Positions 7,543-16,610 of a stretch of DNA of 64,000 nt are shown piece by piece (positions within the stretch are counted from its first letter, which is position 1; the number at the start of each line of letters is the position of its first letter). The position numbers and the translations under genes were made by a program. The stretch comes from Algoriphagus ornithinivorans (GTDB lineage: Bacteria > Bacteroidota > Bacteroidia > Cytophagales > Cyclobacteriaceae), in NCBI RefSeq assembly GCF_900115305.1, contig NZ_FOVW01000002.1, positions 62,001-126,000 of the forward strand. The letters are read 5' to 3'. The notes beneath the pieces are model-generated. The model saw only the letters and a list, made by a program, of their open reading frames with translations, was not told the DNA's origin and did not search any database.

Positions 7543-9717
7543 ATGATTAAAAATATTTGCTTGCTACTTCTGATAGCTTTTATCGCTTGCAGTCCCAAAG
7601 TTGAAACAGAAGTTGATCGCTGGGAAACCCGAGCTGCCCAAGTGGAAATAATTCGGGATGACTTTGGAGTTCCTCATATTTACGGAGAAACCGATGCTGA
7701 TGCGGTATTTGGACTGCTTTACGCTCAATGCGAAGATGATTTTAGAAGGGTTGAGCGAAATTATGTATGGGCAACAGGAAGATTAGCTGAACTGGAAGGG
7801 GAGGAGGCAATTTTCTCTGATTTGAGAGCCAATTTGTACATGACAGAAGAGGAAGCTAAGGCTGCTTATGAAACAGCTCCGGATTGGTTGAAGGAATTAT
7901 GTGTGGCTTTCGCAGATGGCATAAATTACTACCTACATACACATCCAGAAGTTGAGGCTCAGGTAATTACTCATTATGAACCATGGATGCATTTATTCTT
8001 TTTTGAAGGTTCCATAGGTGGAGACATCGAGCAGATACCTCTAAATGGAATTCGGGAATTCTACGGAAAAGAAATCAGTGTACCTGTTTTGGAGGCAGTT
8101 GCTGAATGGAAAAGCCCTGAGGCATTGGAAGAACCTGCGGGATCGAATGGAATTGCAGTTGCCGGGGAACTGACAGAGTCAGGAAATGCTATGCTTCTTA
8201 TCAATCCCCATACCTCATTTTATTTCAGACCAGAGGTGCATGTTGTTTCCAATGAGGGTTTGAACGCCTATGGAGCTGTGACCTGGGGTCAGCTTTTTGT
8301 TTATCAGGGATTTAATGAAAAAACCGGTTGGATTCATACTTCCACCCGAGTTGACTTTATCGATGAATTTGTAGAAGAAGTATTCCAAAAAGAGGATGGC
8401 TCACTGGTTTATCAATATGGAGATGAGGAAAGACCGGTGGAAGTAAAGCAAGCGACAATTAAGTATAAAACAGCCGAGGGGATTAAAGAGAAAACTTTTG
8501 ACTTTTATAGAACCCATCATGGCCCGATCACTCACGAAATGGATGGAAAATGGGTGGCAACCAAAATCAATTGGGATCCTGTTCAGGCCTTGATTCAAAG
8601 TTTTACCCGAACCAAGTTGAATAATTTTGCAGAGTTTAAGGATATGATGAATATCCGTACCAACTCATCCAATAACACTGTTTTTGCTGATGCAGAAGGG
8701 AATATCGGCTATTTCCACGGGAATTTTATTCCTAAAAGGAATCCTGAATTTGACTTTTCTGAACCCGTAGATGGCTCTAATCCGGCTACAGACTGGCAAG
8801 GCTTACACACGGTGGATGAAAGCATTGTGATCCTCAATCCTGAAACGGGCTGGATTCAAAATTGTAATTCCACACCATATACAGCCGCAGGGGAATATTC
8901 TCCGAAAAGGGAAAATTATCCTATTTACATGGCCCCTGATCAGGAAAATTTCCGAGGCATTCATGCAGTTAAAGTTTTGAAAGAGGCTAAAAATTTGACA
9001 TTGGATTCATTTATAGAATTGGCACACGATCCATATTTACCTGCATTTGAAGCTTTGATTCCTGAATTGGTCGCTGCCTATGAAAAAGTAGGATCTAAAA
9101 ATAAAGAGGCAATTCAGAAGCTGAAAGCTTGGGATTTCCGTACTAGTAAGGAATCAGTGGCTATGTCTCTGGCTCATTTTTATGGGATGAATTATGCGCG
9201 AAATGTAGGTTCGTTGAATCGCTTCATCGACGATCCATCAATTAGTGGGGAATTTTCTAAGCCTAGCGACAATCAAGTCGTGGAGGCTTTTGATCAAACT
9301 ATTGAGGAAATGAACGCAGATTTCGGATCTTGGAATACCCCTTGGGGCGAGATCAATAGATTTCAAAGACTTTCAGGTGCTATTGATTTGAAGTTTGACG
9401 ATGATAAACCATATATCCCTGTAGGTATGGCTTCTGGAACCTGGGGAGCTTTGGCGGCTTATGGTGCAAGAAGTACAGAAGATACCAAGCGATTATATGG
9501 ATATAGAGGGAATAGCTTTGTAGCCGTAGTTGAATTTGGTGAAAAGGTAAAAGCTAAAAGTATTTTAGCTGGAGGTCAAAGTGGGGATCCTAATTCACCT
9601 CATTTTACCGATCAGGCGCAGCGTTATGCTGATGCAAATTGGAAAGATGTGGCTTATTATCAAGAAGATGTTGAAGCCAGAGCTAAGGAGCGTTATAAGC
9701 CAGGGAAAAGGAAATAA
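7543..9717 (+). CDS. Penicillin acylase family Ntn-hydrolase, lipoprotein
   Basis: This 724-aa protein belongs to peptidase family S45 (penicillin/cephalosporin/acyl-homoserine-lactone acylases). A type II signal peptide is visible (LLIAFIAC, lipidated Cys about residue 16), so it should be anchored in the envelope. An alpha-chain region (about 30-200) precedes the nucleophile S201 in AGSNGIAVAG; in the family this Ser becomes the N-terminal nucleophile after autocleavage. SSNNTVFADAEGNIGYFHG and GQSGDPNSPHF match the beta chain. Substrate is unknown: acyl-homoserine lactones, lipopeptides and beta-lactams are all possible. A second family member lies nearby at 10423-12807. Confidence 0.9.
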   Translation: MIKNICLLLLIAFIACSPKVETEVDRWETRAAQVEIIRDDFGVPHIYGETDADAVFGLLYAQCEDDFRRVERNYVWATGRLAELEGEEAIFSDLRANLYMTEEEAKAAYETAPDWLKELCVAFADGINYYLHTHPEVEAQVITHYEPWMHLFFFEGSIGGDIEQIPLNGIREFYGKEISVPVLEAVAEWKSPEALEEPAGSNGIAVAGELTESGNAMLLINPHTSFYFRPEVHVVSNEGLNAYGAVTWGQLFVYQGFNEKTGWIHTSTRVDFIDEFVEEVFQKEDGSLVYQYGDEERPVEVKQATIKYKTAEGIKEKTFDFYRTHHGPITHEMDGKWVATKINWDPVQALIQSFTRTKLNNFAEFKDMMNIRTNSSNNTVFADAEGNIGYFHGNFIPKRNPEFDFSEPVDGSNPATDWQGLHTVDESIVILNPETGWIQNCNSTPYTAAGEYSPKRENYPIYMAPDQENFRGIHAVKVLKEAKNLTLDSFIELAHDPYLPAFEALIPELVAAYEKVGSKNKEAIQKLKAWDFRTSKESVAMSLAHFYGMNYARNVGSLNRFIDDPSISGEFSKPSDNQVVEAFDQTIEEMNADFGSWNTPWGEINRFQRLSGAIDLKFDDDKPYIPVGMASGTWGALAAYGARSTEDTKRLYGYRGNSFVAVVEFGEKVKAKSILAGGQSGDPNSPHFTDQAQRYADANWKDVAYYQEDVEARAKERYKPGKRK

Positions 9718-9959
9718 TTGTATTGACTAAAAAAACTTATGTCAATTCGGGCAAGGTCGATGGGTTCTCGACTTCGCTCGAACTGACATATTTTTGACAT
9801 GTATATCCGATTTTCTGTCTATAAGAGAACTGAGGTGCATAAAAGAAGCACAACAGTTCAATTCAAACAAGCTTCGGTCAACTGTCTTCGGTCTCCCTGC
9901 TCGATAAGCAAAGGAGATTTGGCAACTGACAAGATTCCGGATATTGATATAATCCGGTT
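9718..9959. repeat. Intergenic palindrome / short repeat remnant
   Basis: This gap holds no convincing gene. An imperfect inverted repeat has arms ATGTCAATTCG (9739-9749) and CGAACTGACAT (9779-9789), one mismatch in 11, around a loop containing GTTCTCGACTTCGCTCG. Such TCGACTTCGCTCGA-type sequences recur between genes in Bacteroidota. Further short self-similar words follow (9850-9905, for example caagcttcggtcaactgtcttcg). A 68-codon frame here has no family features and is probably chance. Confidence 0.55.
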
Positions 9960-10379
9960 TTACTCTCCTTTCTTGAAATCCATACTGACTGAATTAATAC
10001 AATAGCGAATTCCTCCTTGATCTTTAGGGCCATCCGGGAAACGGTGACCTAAATGGGATCCACAATTTCCGCAGAGAATTTCTTCCCGAATCATGAAGTG
10101 CGAATAGTCCATCTGCACCTCGATTGCCTCTGGACGAATTGGCTCTGTGAAGCTAGGCCAACCACAGCCACTGTCATACTTTTTCGAAGAGTGAAAAATC
10201 TCATTATTGCAGACCTTACACTCGTATATGCCGGTGTCCTTGTTTAAGTAATATTGCCCCGTGAATGGCCTTTCTGTTCCCTTTTCTCTAAGCACATGAT
10301 AGGACTCAGGATCTAGTTTATTTTTAAGTTCCTCTTCAGAGAATTGAACCGGATATTCTTTTTTATTTTTCTTGCTCAT
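9960..10379 (-). CDS. msrB: Peptide-methionine (R)-S-oxide reductase MsrB
   Basis: MsrB reduces methionine-R-sulfoxide in proteins. At 139 aa it has the usual length. The zinc site is C54-x2-C57 (YECKVC) and C103-x2-C106 (LCGNC), the core GCGWPSF contains the possible resolving C72, and the catalytic Cys is C127 in RYCINSVSMDF. There is no signal peptide, so it acts in the cytoplasm. It follows the acylase gene at 10423-12807 on the same strand with a 43-bp gap, so co-transcription is possible. Confidence 0.96.
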   Translation of the reverse strand: MSKKNKKEYPVQFSEEELKNKLDPESYHVLREKGTERPFTGQYYLNKDTGIYECKVCNNEIFHSSKKYDSGCGWPSFTEPIRPEAIEVQMDYSHFMIREEILCGNCGSHLGHRFPDGPKDQGGIRYCINSVSMDFKKGE

Positions 10380-10422
10380 AGATATCTATTTAGAATTCTA
10401 ACCCATCCGATGCCAAAGAAGT

Positions 10423-12807
10423 TTATCTCGGCTTTAATATGAGAGGCTCCTCTGCGCTTTTGATGATGTCCTTTTTATCCATCAACTGATATCGGTATTT
10501 CCCTTTGGCGTAAAGATTCGCCTGATTTTTATAGTGTTTGCTAAAACGATTCCCACTTTGACCTGTGGGAAGCACAGAAAGCGATTTTTGAATATTTTGA
10601 AAATCTATCAAAATCCGCATAGCCGGTCCAGTAGTAACCCTATAAATTCCTTCTCCATTTAATTTGAAGGCCAGTTTATTGACTGCTTCATCATTGGCTG
10701 GAATCGGTGCAGTTTTAACATTGAATATCTTGTCCAACGGTTTTTTACTTCCTAAAGGGTGGGGGTGCTCGGCGATTATTACCTTCTTCCAGTCCCAGTC
10801 ATCCAAATCCTTTCCTAATTGATCGCTAAGCTCATCCAGGGTAATCTGCAAGCTGTTGGTGAATATATCTTTTGCGCTTTCCTTCTCGGGGGTTTGTATA
10901 TCATCCCACCAAGGGCTTCCTAGGTTTTTGATAAAGGGAAGGTTGGATCGAATCATCATAAATGTGCCTAGATAATTTTCAAAGCCTGCTTTTCCCAGCT
11001 CATCTTCCATTGAAAGGCGAAGGGTATGGTATAACCATTTGTAATAAATAGTTGGAGTAGGGGAGTTTAACTCATGATTGCCGTCCCATTGGTTTAGAAG
11101 CTCTCGAGCTTTTTCTCTTCCTTGAAAATCAAAGTCCGGGATTTGATCCAACATGAATTGGGCGATTTGAGAGTGGTCTGTATTGATCACTTCAAGCTGC
11201 ACCGCTTTTACATCATCCAAGGTCCAATCATTTTTGGATTGAATAGCCTCAGCGATTCTTAGCCATCTTTCACCGGGATAATAATAGCCAGGAAAAAACA
11301 CGCCATTTCTTAGGGTGTCAGGTTGATTATTTGCAGAGGCAACAAATCCCGATGGAGGATTGATACTCATTGGATTCATGCTGAAAGGGTACCAACCAAG
11401 AGGCATGGTTTCGGGGTCTGAGCCATTTGCAAAAATCTTGGAATGAACTTTTTCAGATCGGATAGGCAATTTGGCAGCGGCCCACCAAGCGATATTGCCC
11501 AAACTGTCACCATACATGATATTCAAGCCGGGCGCATGAATGAGCTCTGCGGCTTGAGCCACATCCTGCATAGATTTGGCATGATTTATCTTGTAAAGTG
11601 ACTCTAAAGCTCTTGTGGGTTCTGATGTATATACCCACCAAGAACTAACAGGACTTTGTGTCAAAGAGGCTATTTCAGGAACGACCCCATTCATGATGGG
11701 ACCATGAATGGTTTGACGTATTTCAAAATCTACCGGGTCTTGCCCTTTTACTGGGACTTGATCTTTGAGTATAGTAAAGGGAAGAAATTCATCTCCATAT
11801 CTGTATTCATTGGGATTATTGGGATTCAATTCTACTTCAAAAAAGTCCTGATCGTCGTTTTCAAACATGGTCAAGCCCACGCTGTGAAACAAGGAATGTC
11901 CAACCAGACCAAAAGGAACACCGGCAAGGTGATTTCCATAAAAATTAAAACCAGGATATTCCAAATGCGCCTCATACCAAACAGATGGAGAAGAAAAGCC
12001 AATATGGGTGTCATTGGCAAAAATGACCTTCCCGCTTTTCGTTTTAGATCCAGAAATGACCCAGCCATTGGAACCCTCCAAAAGAGGAACAGGAAGTTTT
12101 TCTAGCATGGATATAAGCCCGCTGCCTAAAGTAGACTTAAGAGAATCAGGATAATTGTTTGGGATTACATGGTGTTCTGGAAGTGTATGAACGGATAATG
12201 CTTGTAGGTAATTTTCACCGAGTTTTCTGCTCATTTCAGTAATCAATGGATCAGTCTTTACCGCCATGGCAAAAGTAAATGACATATAGCCCAAAATAGA
12301 GTGAACATCATTGATGGTGAATTCCCGGGGCTTTTCTCCCAAAAGGGTATATTCTACAGGTAAAGTACCTTCCTGAATAAATTGATTTATTCCAGCTATA
12401 TAGGCTTCAGTGGCTTTTTTCCAAGGAGAATCAGGTTGAGAGTTCCAAAAGTCAGTGGAGCTTTGAGCATGCTCAGGAATTCCCAGCGTTCTGAAAAACT
12501 GGTCTATTTCCAATAAATCCGGCCCTAAAAATTCGGCTAAGGTTCCAGTTCCGACTCTTCTCATCATCTCTAACTGAAATAGTCGATCTTGAGCATGGAG
12601 GTATCCAAGAGCCATGTATGCATCAGCTTGGTTTGAGGCATAAATATGAGGGATTCCGTATTGGTCGAAGTAAACAGTGGTTTCTTCATTTAACCCTTGG
12701 ATTGAAATCTCCCCTTCATATTGAGGAGTATGCAATGCTGTAAAAACCAATGCACCAATTGCTAAAATAAGAAGCAAAATGCCTAATACGATTCCTGTTT
12801 TTCTCAT
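10423..12807 (-). CDS. Penicillin acylase family Ntn-hydrolase, membrane-anchored
   Basis: This 794-aa S45-family acylase has a single N-terminal hydrophobic helix (about residues 5-25), probably an uncleaved anchor or signal peptide. The alpha region contains the family motif GIPHIYASNQADAYMALGYLHAQDR in part; the predicted autocatalytic nucleophile is S246 in LEGSNGWVISG. ANDTHIGFSSPSVWYE follows, as in the family beta chain. It is only distantly similar to the 7543-9717 acylase, so the two are unlikely to be a recent duplication. Substrate is unknown. The downstream gene is msrB. Confidence 0.9.
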   Translation of the reverse strand: MRKTGIVLGILLLILAIGALVFTALHTPQYEGEISIQGLNEETTVYFDQYGIPHIYASNQADAYMALGYLHAQDRLFQLEMMRRVGTGTLAEFLGPDLLEIDQFFRTLGIPEHAQSSTDFWNSQPDSPWKKATEAYIAGINQFIQEGTLPVEYTLLGEKPREFTINDVHSILGYMSFTFAMAVKTDPLITEMSRKLGENYLQALSVHTLPEHHVIPNNYPDSLKSTLGSGLISMLEKLPVPLLEGSNGWVISGSKTKSGKVIFANDTHIGFSSPSVWYEAHLEYPGFNFYGNHLAGVPFGLVGHSLFHSVGLTMFENDDQDFFEVELNPNNPNEYRYGDEFLPFTILKDQVPVKGQDPVDFEIRQTIHGPIMNGVVPEIASLTQSPVSSWWVYTSEPTRALESLYKINHAKSMQDVAQAAELIHAPGLNIMYGDSLGNIAWWAAAKLPIRSEKVHSKIFANGSDPETMPLGWYPFSMNPMSINPPSGFVASANNQPDTLRNGVFFPGYYYPGERWLRIAEAIQSKNDWTLDDVKAVQLEVINTDHSQIAQFMLDQIPDFDFQGREKARELLNQWDGNHELNSPTPTIYYKWLYHTLRLSMEDELGKAGFENYLGTFMMIRSNLPFIKNLGSPWWDDIQTPEKESAKDIFTNSLQITLDELSDQLGKDLDDWDWKKVIIAEHPHPLGSKKPLDKIFNVKTAPIPANDEAVNKLAFKLNGEGIYRVTTGPAMRILIDFQNIQKSLSVLPTGQSGNRFSKHYKNQANLYAKGKYRYQLMDKKDIIKSAEEPLILKPR

Positions 12808-12845
12808 GTGTCAAAATTTTAGAAAAGATAATTGAAATAAAAATT

Positions 12846-13205
12846 GAAATCTGCCTCAGGTGAAAGAGATAAATAAATACAGTGGAAATAAATAGAAATA
12901 CGCCTTCGGCGAAATATTCAGAAGATAATTTTCAAGATATTATCAAGATATGCCTTCGGCGAGATACGGGTCAATTCCCCCTTTGGAAGTGTAAATTCAA
13001 TTCAGGATGATAGCTATATGTAAAGGGGGAAAGGGGGATTTAGAAATAAAGCTTTATTCAAGGAAAATTCAGTAGAAAAAATTAGAAATACGCCTTTGGC
13101 GAAATAGATAAAGAAATACAGTAGAAATAATTTGAAATACGCCTTCGGCGAAATATTCAGAAGATACTTTTCAAGATATTATCAAGATTTGCCTTCGGCG
13201 GGAAA
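12846..13205. repeat. Direct repeat pair with GCCTTCGGC palindromes
   Basis: Two imperfect copies of about 122 bp lie at 12846-12968 and 13084-13205. Each contains gaaatacgccttcggcgaaat-type words, a block ending in tcaagatattatcaaga and a closing tgccttcggcg. The word CGCCTTCGGCG forms a 4-bp stem with a 3-nt loop and recurs at 12901 and 13139, with variants at 13091, 12951, 13190, 13463 and 13754. Between the copies an inverted pair of C/G runs (ccccctttgga near 12978 and aaagggggaaaggggg near 13022) could form another hairpin. No open frame or transposase is present. Confidence 0.7.
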
Positions 13206-13766
13206 ACCTCCGATCGTACTCGGATCGTAAGCTCCAAAGGAGCGTACTATATCGTAGCCAGGGGTTTTAACCCCTGGTTTCATTATGCAACGCCTTTACC
13301 CAGCGCTGGCCCTATTTCTTCTTTTGGAAATGGGGCCCTGTGCCAGCAAGACAGAACGAGATTTTATTTTTATCGGATAGAAAATCCAACGATAAAGCCT
13401 CGGAATTACTCCCGACTCCTGTCGGTGATCCGAGGGGCACTCTTCAAGAAATTATCAAAATATGCTTTCGGCGAGAAAAACCTCCGATCGTACTCGGATC
13501 AAAAGCTCCAAAGGAGCGTAATTTATTAGCCACGCCAGAGGCGCGCAGGCCTGGGTGCAACCCAGGGTTAGGAAGGTTACGTTTCCCTCCCCAGCGCTGG
13601 CCCTATTTCTCCTTTTGGAAATGGGGCCCTGTGCCAGCAAGATAGAACGAGATTTTATTTTTATCGGATAGAAAATCCAACGATAAAGCCTCGGAATTAC
13701 TCCCGACTCCTGTCGGTGATCCGAGGGGCACTCTTCGAGAAATTATCAAAATATGCCTTCGGCAGA
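13197..13766. repeat. Tandem structured REP-like element, two copies
   Basis: Two tandem copies (about 13197-13474 and 13475-13766) share a 93-bp block that is identical at 13353-13445 and 13644-13736. Each has the same hairpin series: GCTCCaaaGGAGC, a C/G-rich hairpin, a CAGCGCTGGCCC...GGGCCC...CCAG region and a nested stem CCTCGGA / TCCGAGG around CCGAC / GTCGG. The C/G-rich hairpin differs in sequence but is kept: CCAGGGG/CCCCTGG (13258-13277) in copy one and CCTGGG/CCCAGG (13550-13566) in copy two. Predicted frames here (13340-13645 plus, 13455-13640 minus) are probably not genes. It could be a REP/RAYT-type element or a structured RNA. Confidence 0.75.
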
Positions 13767-13805
13767 TAGCGGAAAAAATGAGCAGCGAAATATTAAACTT
13801 TTGAT

Positions 13806-14183
13806 CTAATTAAAGACCTTCTGGCTTCTGGTATGGTTGATAAATTTATAAAAATAGATACTCCCTAATCCATAGCAGAGAATATCCCAATAATCAGAGG
13901 TATAGGTAGATGAATATCTTGGTAACAAAAACTCAAACACTATTGAGACATACACAAATGCAACCAAAACCTGAGCCTTGGAAAATTTGAAATGCTCCTT
14001 TTTAGGATGAATCCACTGATATATTTGAAGGGTTATTCCGAGTATAACAGGCATTGCTAACAAATCATCAGCATAAGAGGAAAGGAATCCGCTTGAATGC
14101 CAGCCCATGACTCTTTCAAAAAACTGGTTCGTCCAAAATAATATCACAGGAATAAAAAAGAATGGATTTTTGATCACTTTCAT
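13806..14183 (-). CDS. Hypothetical multi-pass membrane protein
   Basis: A 125-aa hydrophobic protein with about four membrane helices (near residues 5-20, 35-50, 70-85 and 95-110) and no recognised family. An upstream in-frame start would add nine residues, but the ATG at 14183 overlaps the TAA of the preceding zinc-ribbon gene as TAATG, a typical coupled arrangement, so I use it. HPKKEHFKFSKAQ forms a basic cytoplasmic loop. Function is unknown. Confidence 0.6.
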   Translation of the reverse strand: MKVIKNPFFFIPVILFWTNQFFERVMGWHSSGFLSSYADDLLAMPVILGITLQIYQWIHPKKEHFKFSKAQVLVAFVYVSIVFEFLLPRYSSTYTSDYWDILCYGLGSIYFYKFINHTRSQKVFN

Positions 14184-14467
14184 TATCCGGGGAGCGCTGC
14201 AATTAACCAAAGGATGAAGGTAATGATAGCCATATATATGGTATAAAAGAAGTTTCCGATCTTTTTGAAAGTTTTGACCAAATCAGAATCATCTTCCTTG
14301 ATGTAAAACATCCAGTTTTCTTCATTGGATTTCTTATCAGCCTCTCGTTTTTGTTGATTTTCGAGGTCTTTGCCTCCCAGTGGTTTGCCGCAATGCTGGC
14401 AAGTATCTGTAAGATTCTGATTCCAATCCGACCATTGCCCACAATGGGGGCATTTCTTCTGTCCCAT
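14183..14467 (-). CDS. Zinc-ribbon membrane protein
   Basis: This 94-aa protein starts with a zinc ribbon of two CxxC pairs (CPHC at about 6-9, CQHC at about 23-26). A charged linker follows, and one hydrophobic helix closes the C-terminus (about 72-92). Zinc-ribbon plus single-helix proteins are common and mostly uncharacterised. It overlaps the following membrane protein gene by one base and lies 18 bp after the aminotransferase stop, so all three may be one transcript. Function is unknown. Confidence 0.65.
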   Translation of the reverse strand: MGQKKCPHCGQWSDWNQNLTDTCQHCGKPLGGKDLENQQKREADKKSNEENWMFYIKEDDSDLVKTFKKIGNFFYTIYMAIITFILWLIAALPG

Positions 14468-14485
14468 AAAAAATAAAGTTTAAAA

Positions 14486-15670
14486 TTAAGCTACATCATC
14501 AATAGCCTGCAAAATGATGCTACAGGCACCTTTTATTTCTTCTTCGGTTATTACCAATGGTGGAGCGATTCTCATAGAATCATCACAAAACAGAAACCAA
14601 TCGGTAATCACACCCAATTCGATTGCCCGGTCAATAATTGGTTTTAGAACTTCAAAAGATTCAAACTCAACGGCCATCATCAAACCTTTGTTTCGGATAC
14701 CTTTGATTTTGGGGTGAATGAGTAGTTTTTTGAAAAGCGCTGCTTTTTCCTCTACCTGAGCGATCAAATTTTCTTTTTGTAAAATCTGAATAGTGGCCAA
14801 GGATGCAGCTGCGCTTACTGGGTGCCCACCAAAAGTAGTGATATGGCCCAGCAAAGGATTATTCTTAAAAACTCCCATCACCTCTTTGTTGGCTATAAAT
14901 GCTCCGATCGGCATTCCACCTCCCATACCTTTGGCACAAACAACTATATCCGGGACTATATCAAAATGCTCAAAAGCCCAGAATTTGCCGGTTCTGCCAA
15001 AGCCAGCCTGAATCTCATCCAAGATCAATAATGCTCCTACTTCATCACATTTTTTCCGTAAATCCTGAAAATAATTTGTGCAGGCTACTCGAATTCCGGC
15101 TTCTCCTTGGATTGTTTCTACGACTACTGCAGCAGTATCCGAATCAATTTTCTCCAGATCTGCATAGCCACCATACACTATATTGGTGATTCCAGGTAAA
15201 AGAGGTCTATAAGCTCTTTTGAAAATTTCATTTCCTCCTATACTCAGTGAACCATGAGAACTCCCATGATATGCATTGATGCAGGAGAAAAGCTTTTTCT
15301 TGCCAGTGTATCTCTTGGCTAACTTGAGCGCTCCTTCAATTGCCTCCGAACCACTGTTTACAAAATAGACATTGTCAAGCTGATCCGGTAAAGTATCACA
15401 AAGTGCCTTGGCAAGTAGGGTTTGGGGAGTTTGAACATATTCTCCATATACCATCAGGTGGAGGTATTTGTCCAATTGATTCTGGATTGCCTCCAACACT
15501 TTGGGGTGCCTATGCCCCACATTACTGACTCCGATTCCTGAAATCAGATCAATGTATTTTTCTTGATTGGGGCCATATAGGTATACTCCCTCCGCCTTTT
15601 CCACTTCTATCATCAGTGGAAAATCTGTGGTTTGGGCGAGATGAGATAAAAATAATTGTCGGTTATTCAT
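14486..15670 (-). CDS. Class III PLP aminotransferase (ArgD-like)
   Basis: This 394-aa aminotransferase of the acetylornithine/ornithine/GABA group binds PLP through K247 (VVCAKGMGGGMP), with the ring-pairing D218 in ILDEIQAGFGRTG and the phosphate-binding NSGSEA at 105-110. GHRHP near residue 52 and FGGHPVSAAA match the class. There are no arg genes beside it, so the substrate could be acetylornithine, ornithine or another omega-amino compound. The distal small membrane genes follow within 18 bp; the methyltransferase gene ends 10 bp upstream on the same strand. Confidence 0.85.
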   Translation of the reverse strand: MNNRQLFLSHLAQTTDFPLMIEVEKAEGVYLYGPNQEKYIDLISGIGVSNVGHRHPKVLEAIQNQLDKYLHLMVYGEYVQTPQTLLAKALCDTLPDQLDNVYFVNSGSEAIEGALKLAKRYTGKKKLFSCINAYHGSSHGSLSIGGNEIFKRAYRPLLPGITNIVYGGYADLEKIDSDTAAVVVETIQGEAGIRVACTNYFQDLRKKCDEVGALLILDEIQAGFGRTGKFWAFEHFDIVPDIVVCAKGMGGGMPIGAFIANKEVMGVFKNNPLLGHITTFGGHPVSAAASLATIQILQKENLIAQVEEKAALFKKLLIHPKIKGIRNKGLMMAVEFESFEVLKPIIDRAIELGVITDWFLFCDDSMRIAPPLVITEEEIKGACSIILQAIDDVA

Positions 15671-15680
15671 GATTTACTTA

Positions 15681-16577
15681 TCAGAAACTCGAGAATCTGA
15701 AGAAAATTCCCAAAGGAAGCTTTTTCTCAAATTTATCCTGCAGATATAATTCTCCGTGCTCTGGGTTTTTCACTTCTCCGAAATTGGATTTGATCAGGTT
15801 GACAGCGATCAAAGAAGAAAAACTGAGTGAATACATATTTAAGAGTAAGAAATGATCTTTTGGATCTAAGATTTCTGCACAGGTTTTAAGCATTTCATTG
15901 ATTTGCTCTTCCAATACCCATTTTTCTCCGTCTGGTCCTCTTCCATAGGCTGGAGGATCCAAAATAATTCCCTGGTATTTATTTCCTCTTCGGGCTTCCC
16001 GTTTGATAAACTTCATCGCATCATCCACAATCCAGCGGATTCCATCCAGCTTAGAAGCCTCCATATTGTGTCTAGACCAGGTCACTACTTGCTTGACTGA
16101 GTCTAAATGGGTGACATCTGCTCCCGCAGCTTTGGCTGCCACAGAAGCTGCTCCGGTGTAGGCAAAGAGATTGAGAACTTTTGGGTTTTTTACAGGAGAG
16201 CGTTTGATGGTGGAGAAAATATAATCCCAATTGACTGCTTGCTCTGGGAACAGGCCAATGTGTTTAAAGGACGTTTGGGCAAGATTTAGCTTGATATCCA
16301 AACCTTCCTCATTTTGATAGCCGATTTGCCAATTGTGAGGCATTCTTTTTAGTTGCTCCCAATGGCCTTTTTCAGGGTTGTTTTTTTCTTTTGCAAAGTG
16401 GGCATGTGCCAACTTTTTCCATTCGGAGTCTTGCATGCTTTTATCCCAAATAGCCTGCGGTTCAGGTCTGCTGACAATAAACTCTCCGAAGCGTTCCAAT
16501 TTCTCAAAGCCTCCTGTATCTATCAGCTCGTAATCTTTCCAAACTCCGGGACTAAGGGATAAAATTCTGTCTTGCAT
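15681..16577 (-). CDS. SAM-dependent rRNA methyltransferase, RlmI-like
   Basis: This 298-aa class I methyltransferase has SAM motif I in VLNLFAYTGAASVAA, an acidic loop (THLDSV) and the catalytic motif IV as DPPAYGRGPDGEKW. This arrangement resembles the RlmI/RlmK group, which methylates large-subunit rRNA. The N-terminal PUA domain seen in E. coli RlmI is not evident in this shorter protein. It starts at 16577 and is followed 10 bp later by the aminotransferase. The target base cannot be told from sequence. Confidence 0.8.
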   Translation of the reverse strand: MQDRILSLSPGVWKDYELIDTGGFEKLERFGEFIVSRPEPQAIWDKSMQDSEWKKLAHAHFAKEKNNPEKGHWEQLKRMPHNWQIGYQNEEGLDIKLNLAQTSFKHIGLFPEQAVNWDYIFSTIKRSPVKNPKVLNLFAYTGAASVAAKAAGADVTHLDSVKQVVTWSRHNMEASKLDGIRWIVDDAMKFIKREARRGNKYQGIILDPPAYGRGPDGEKWVLEEQINEMLKTCAEILDPKDHFLLLNMYSLSFSSLIAVNLIKSNFGEVKNPEHGELYLQDKFEKKLPLGIFFRFSSF

Positions 16578-16610
16578 AGCTAGTTATTTGAGCGAGCAAA
16601 AATAGGGAAA

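Noticed and set aside
9799..10005. A 68-codon frame
   Set aside because: It runs over intergenic repeat-like DNA and into the msrB 3' end, with no family features.
13340..13645. A 101-codon plus-strand frame and 61-codon minus-strand frame in the repeat
   Set aside because: They are inside the duplicated hairpin element, are low in coding features and contain repeat-derived residues.
12808..13805. CRISPR array in the repeat region
   Set aside because: Repeats are long, few and irregular, with no uniform spacers or cas genes.
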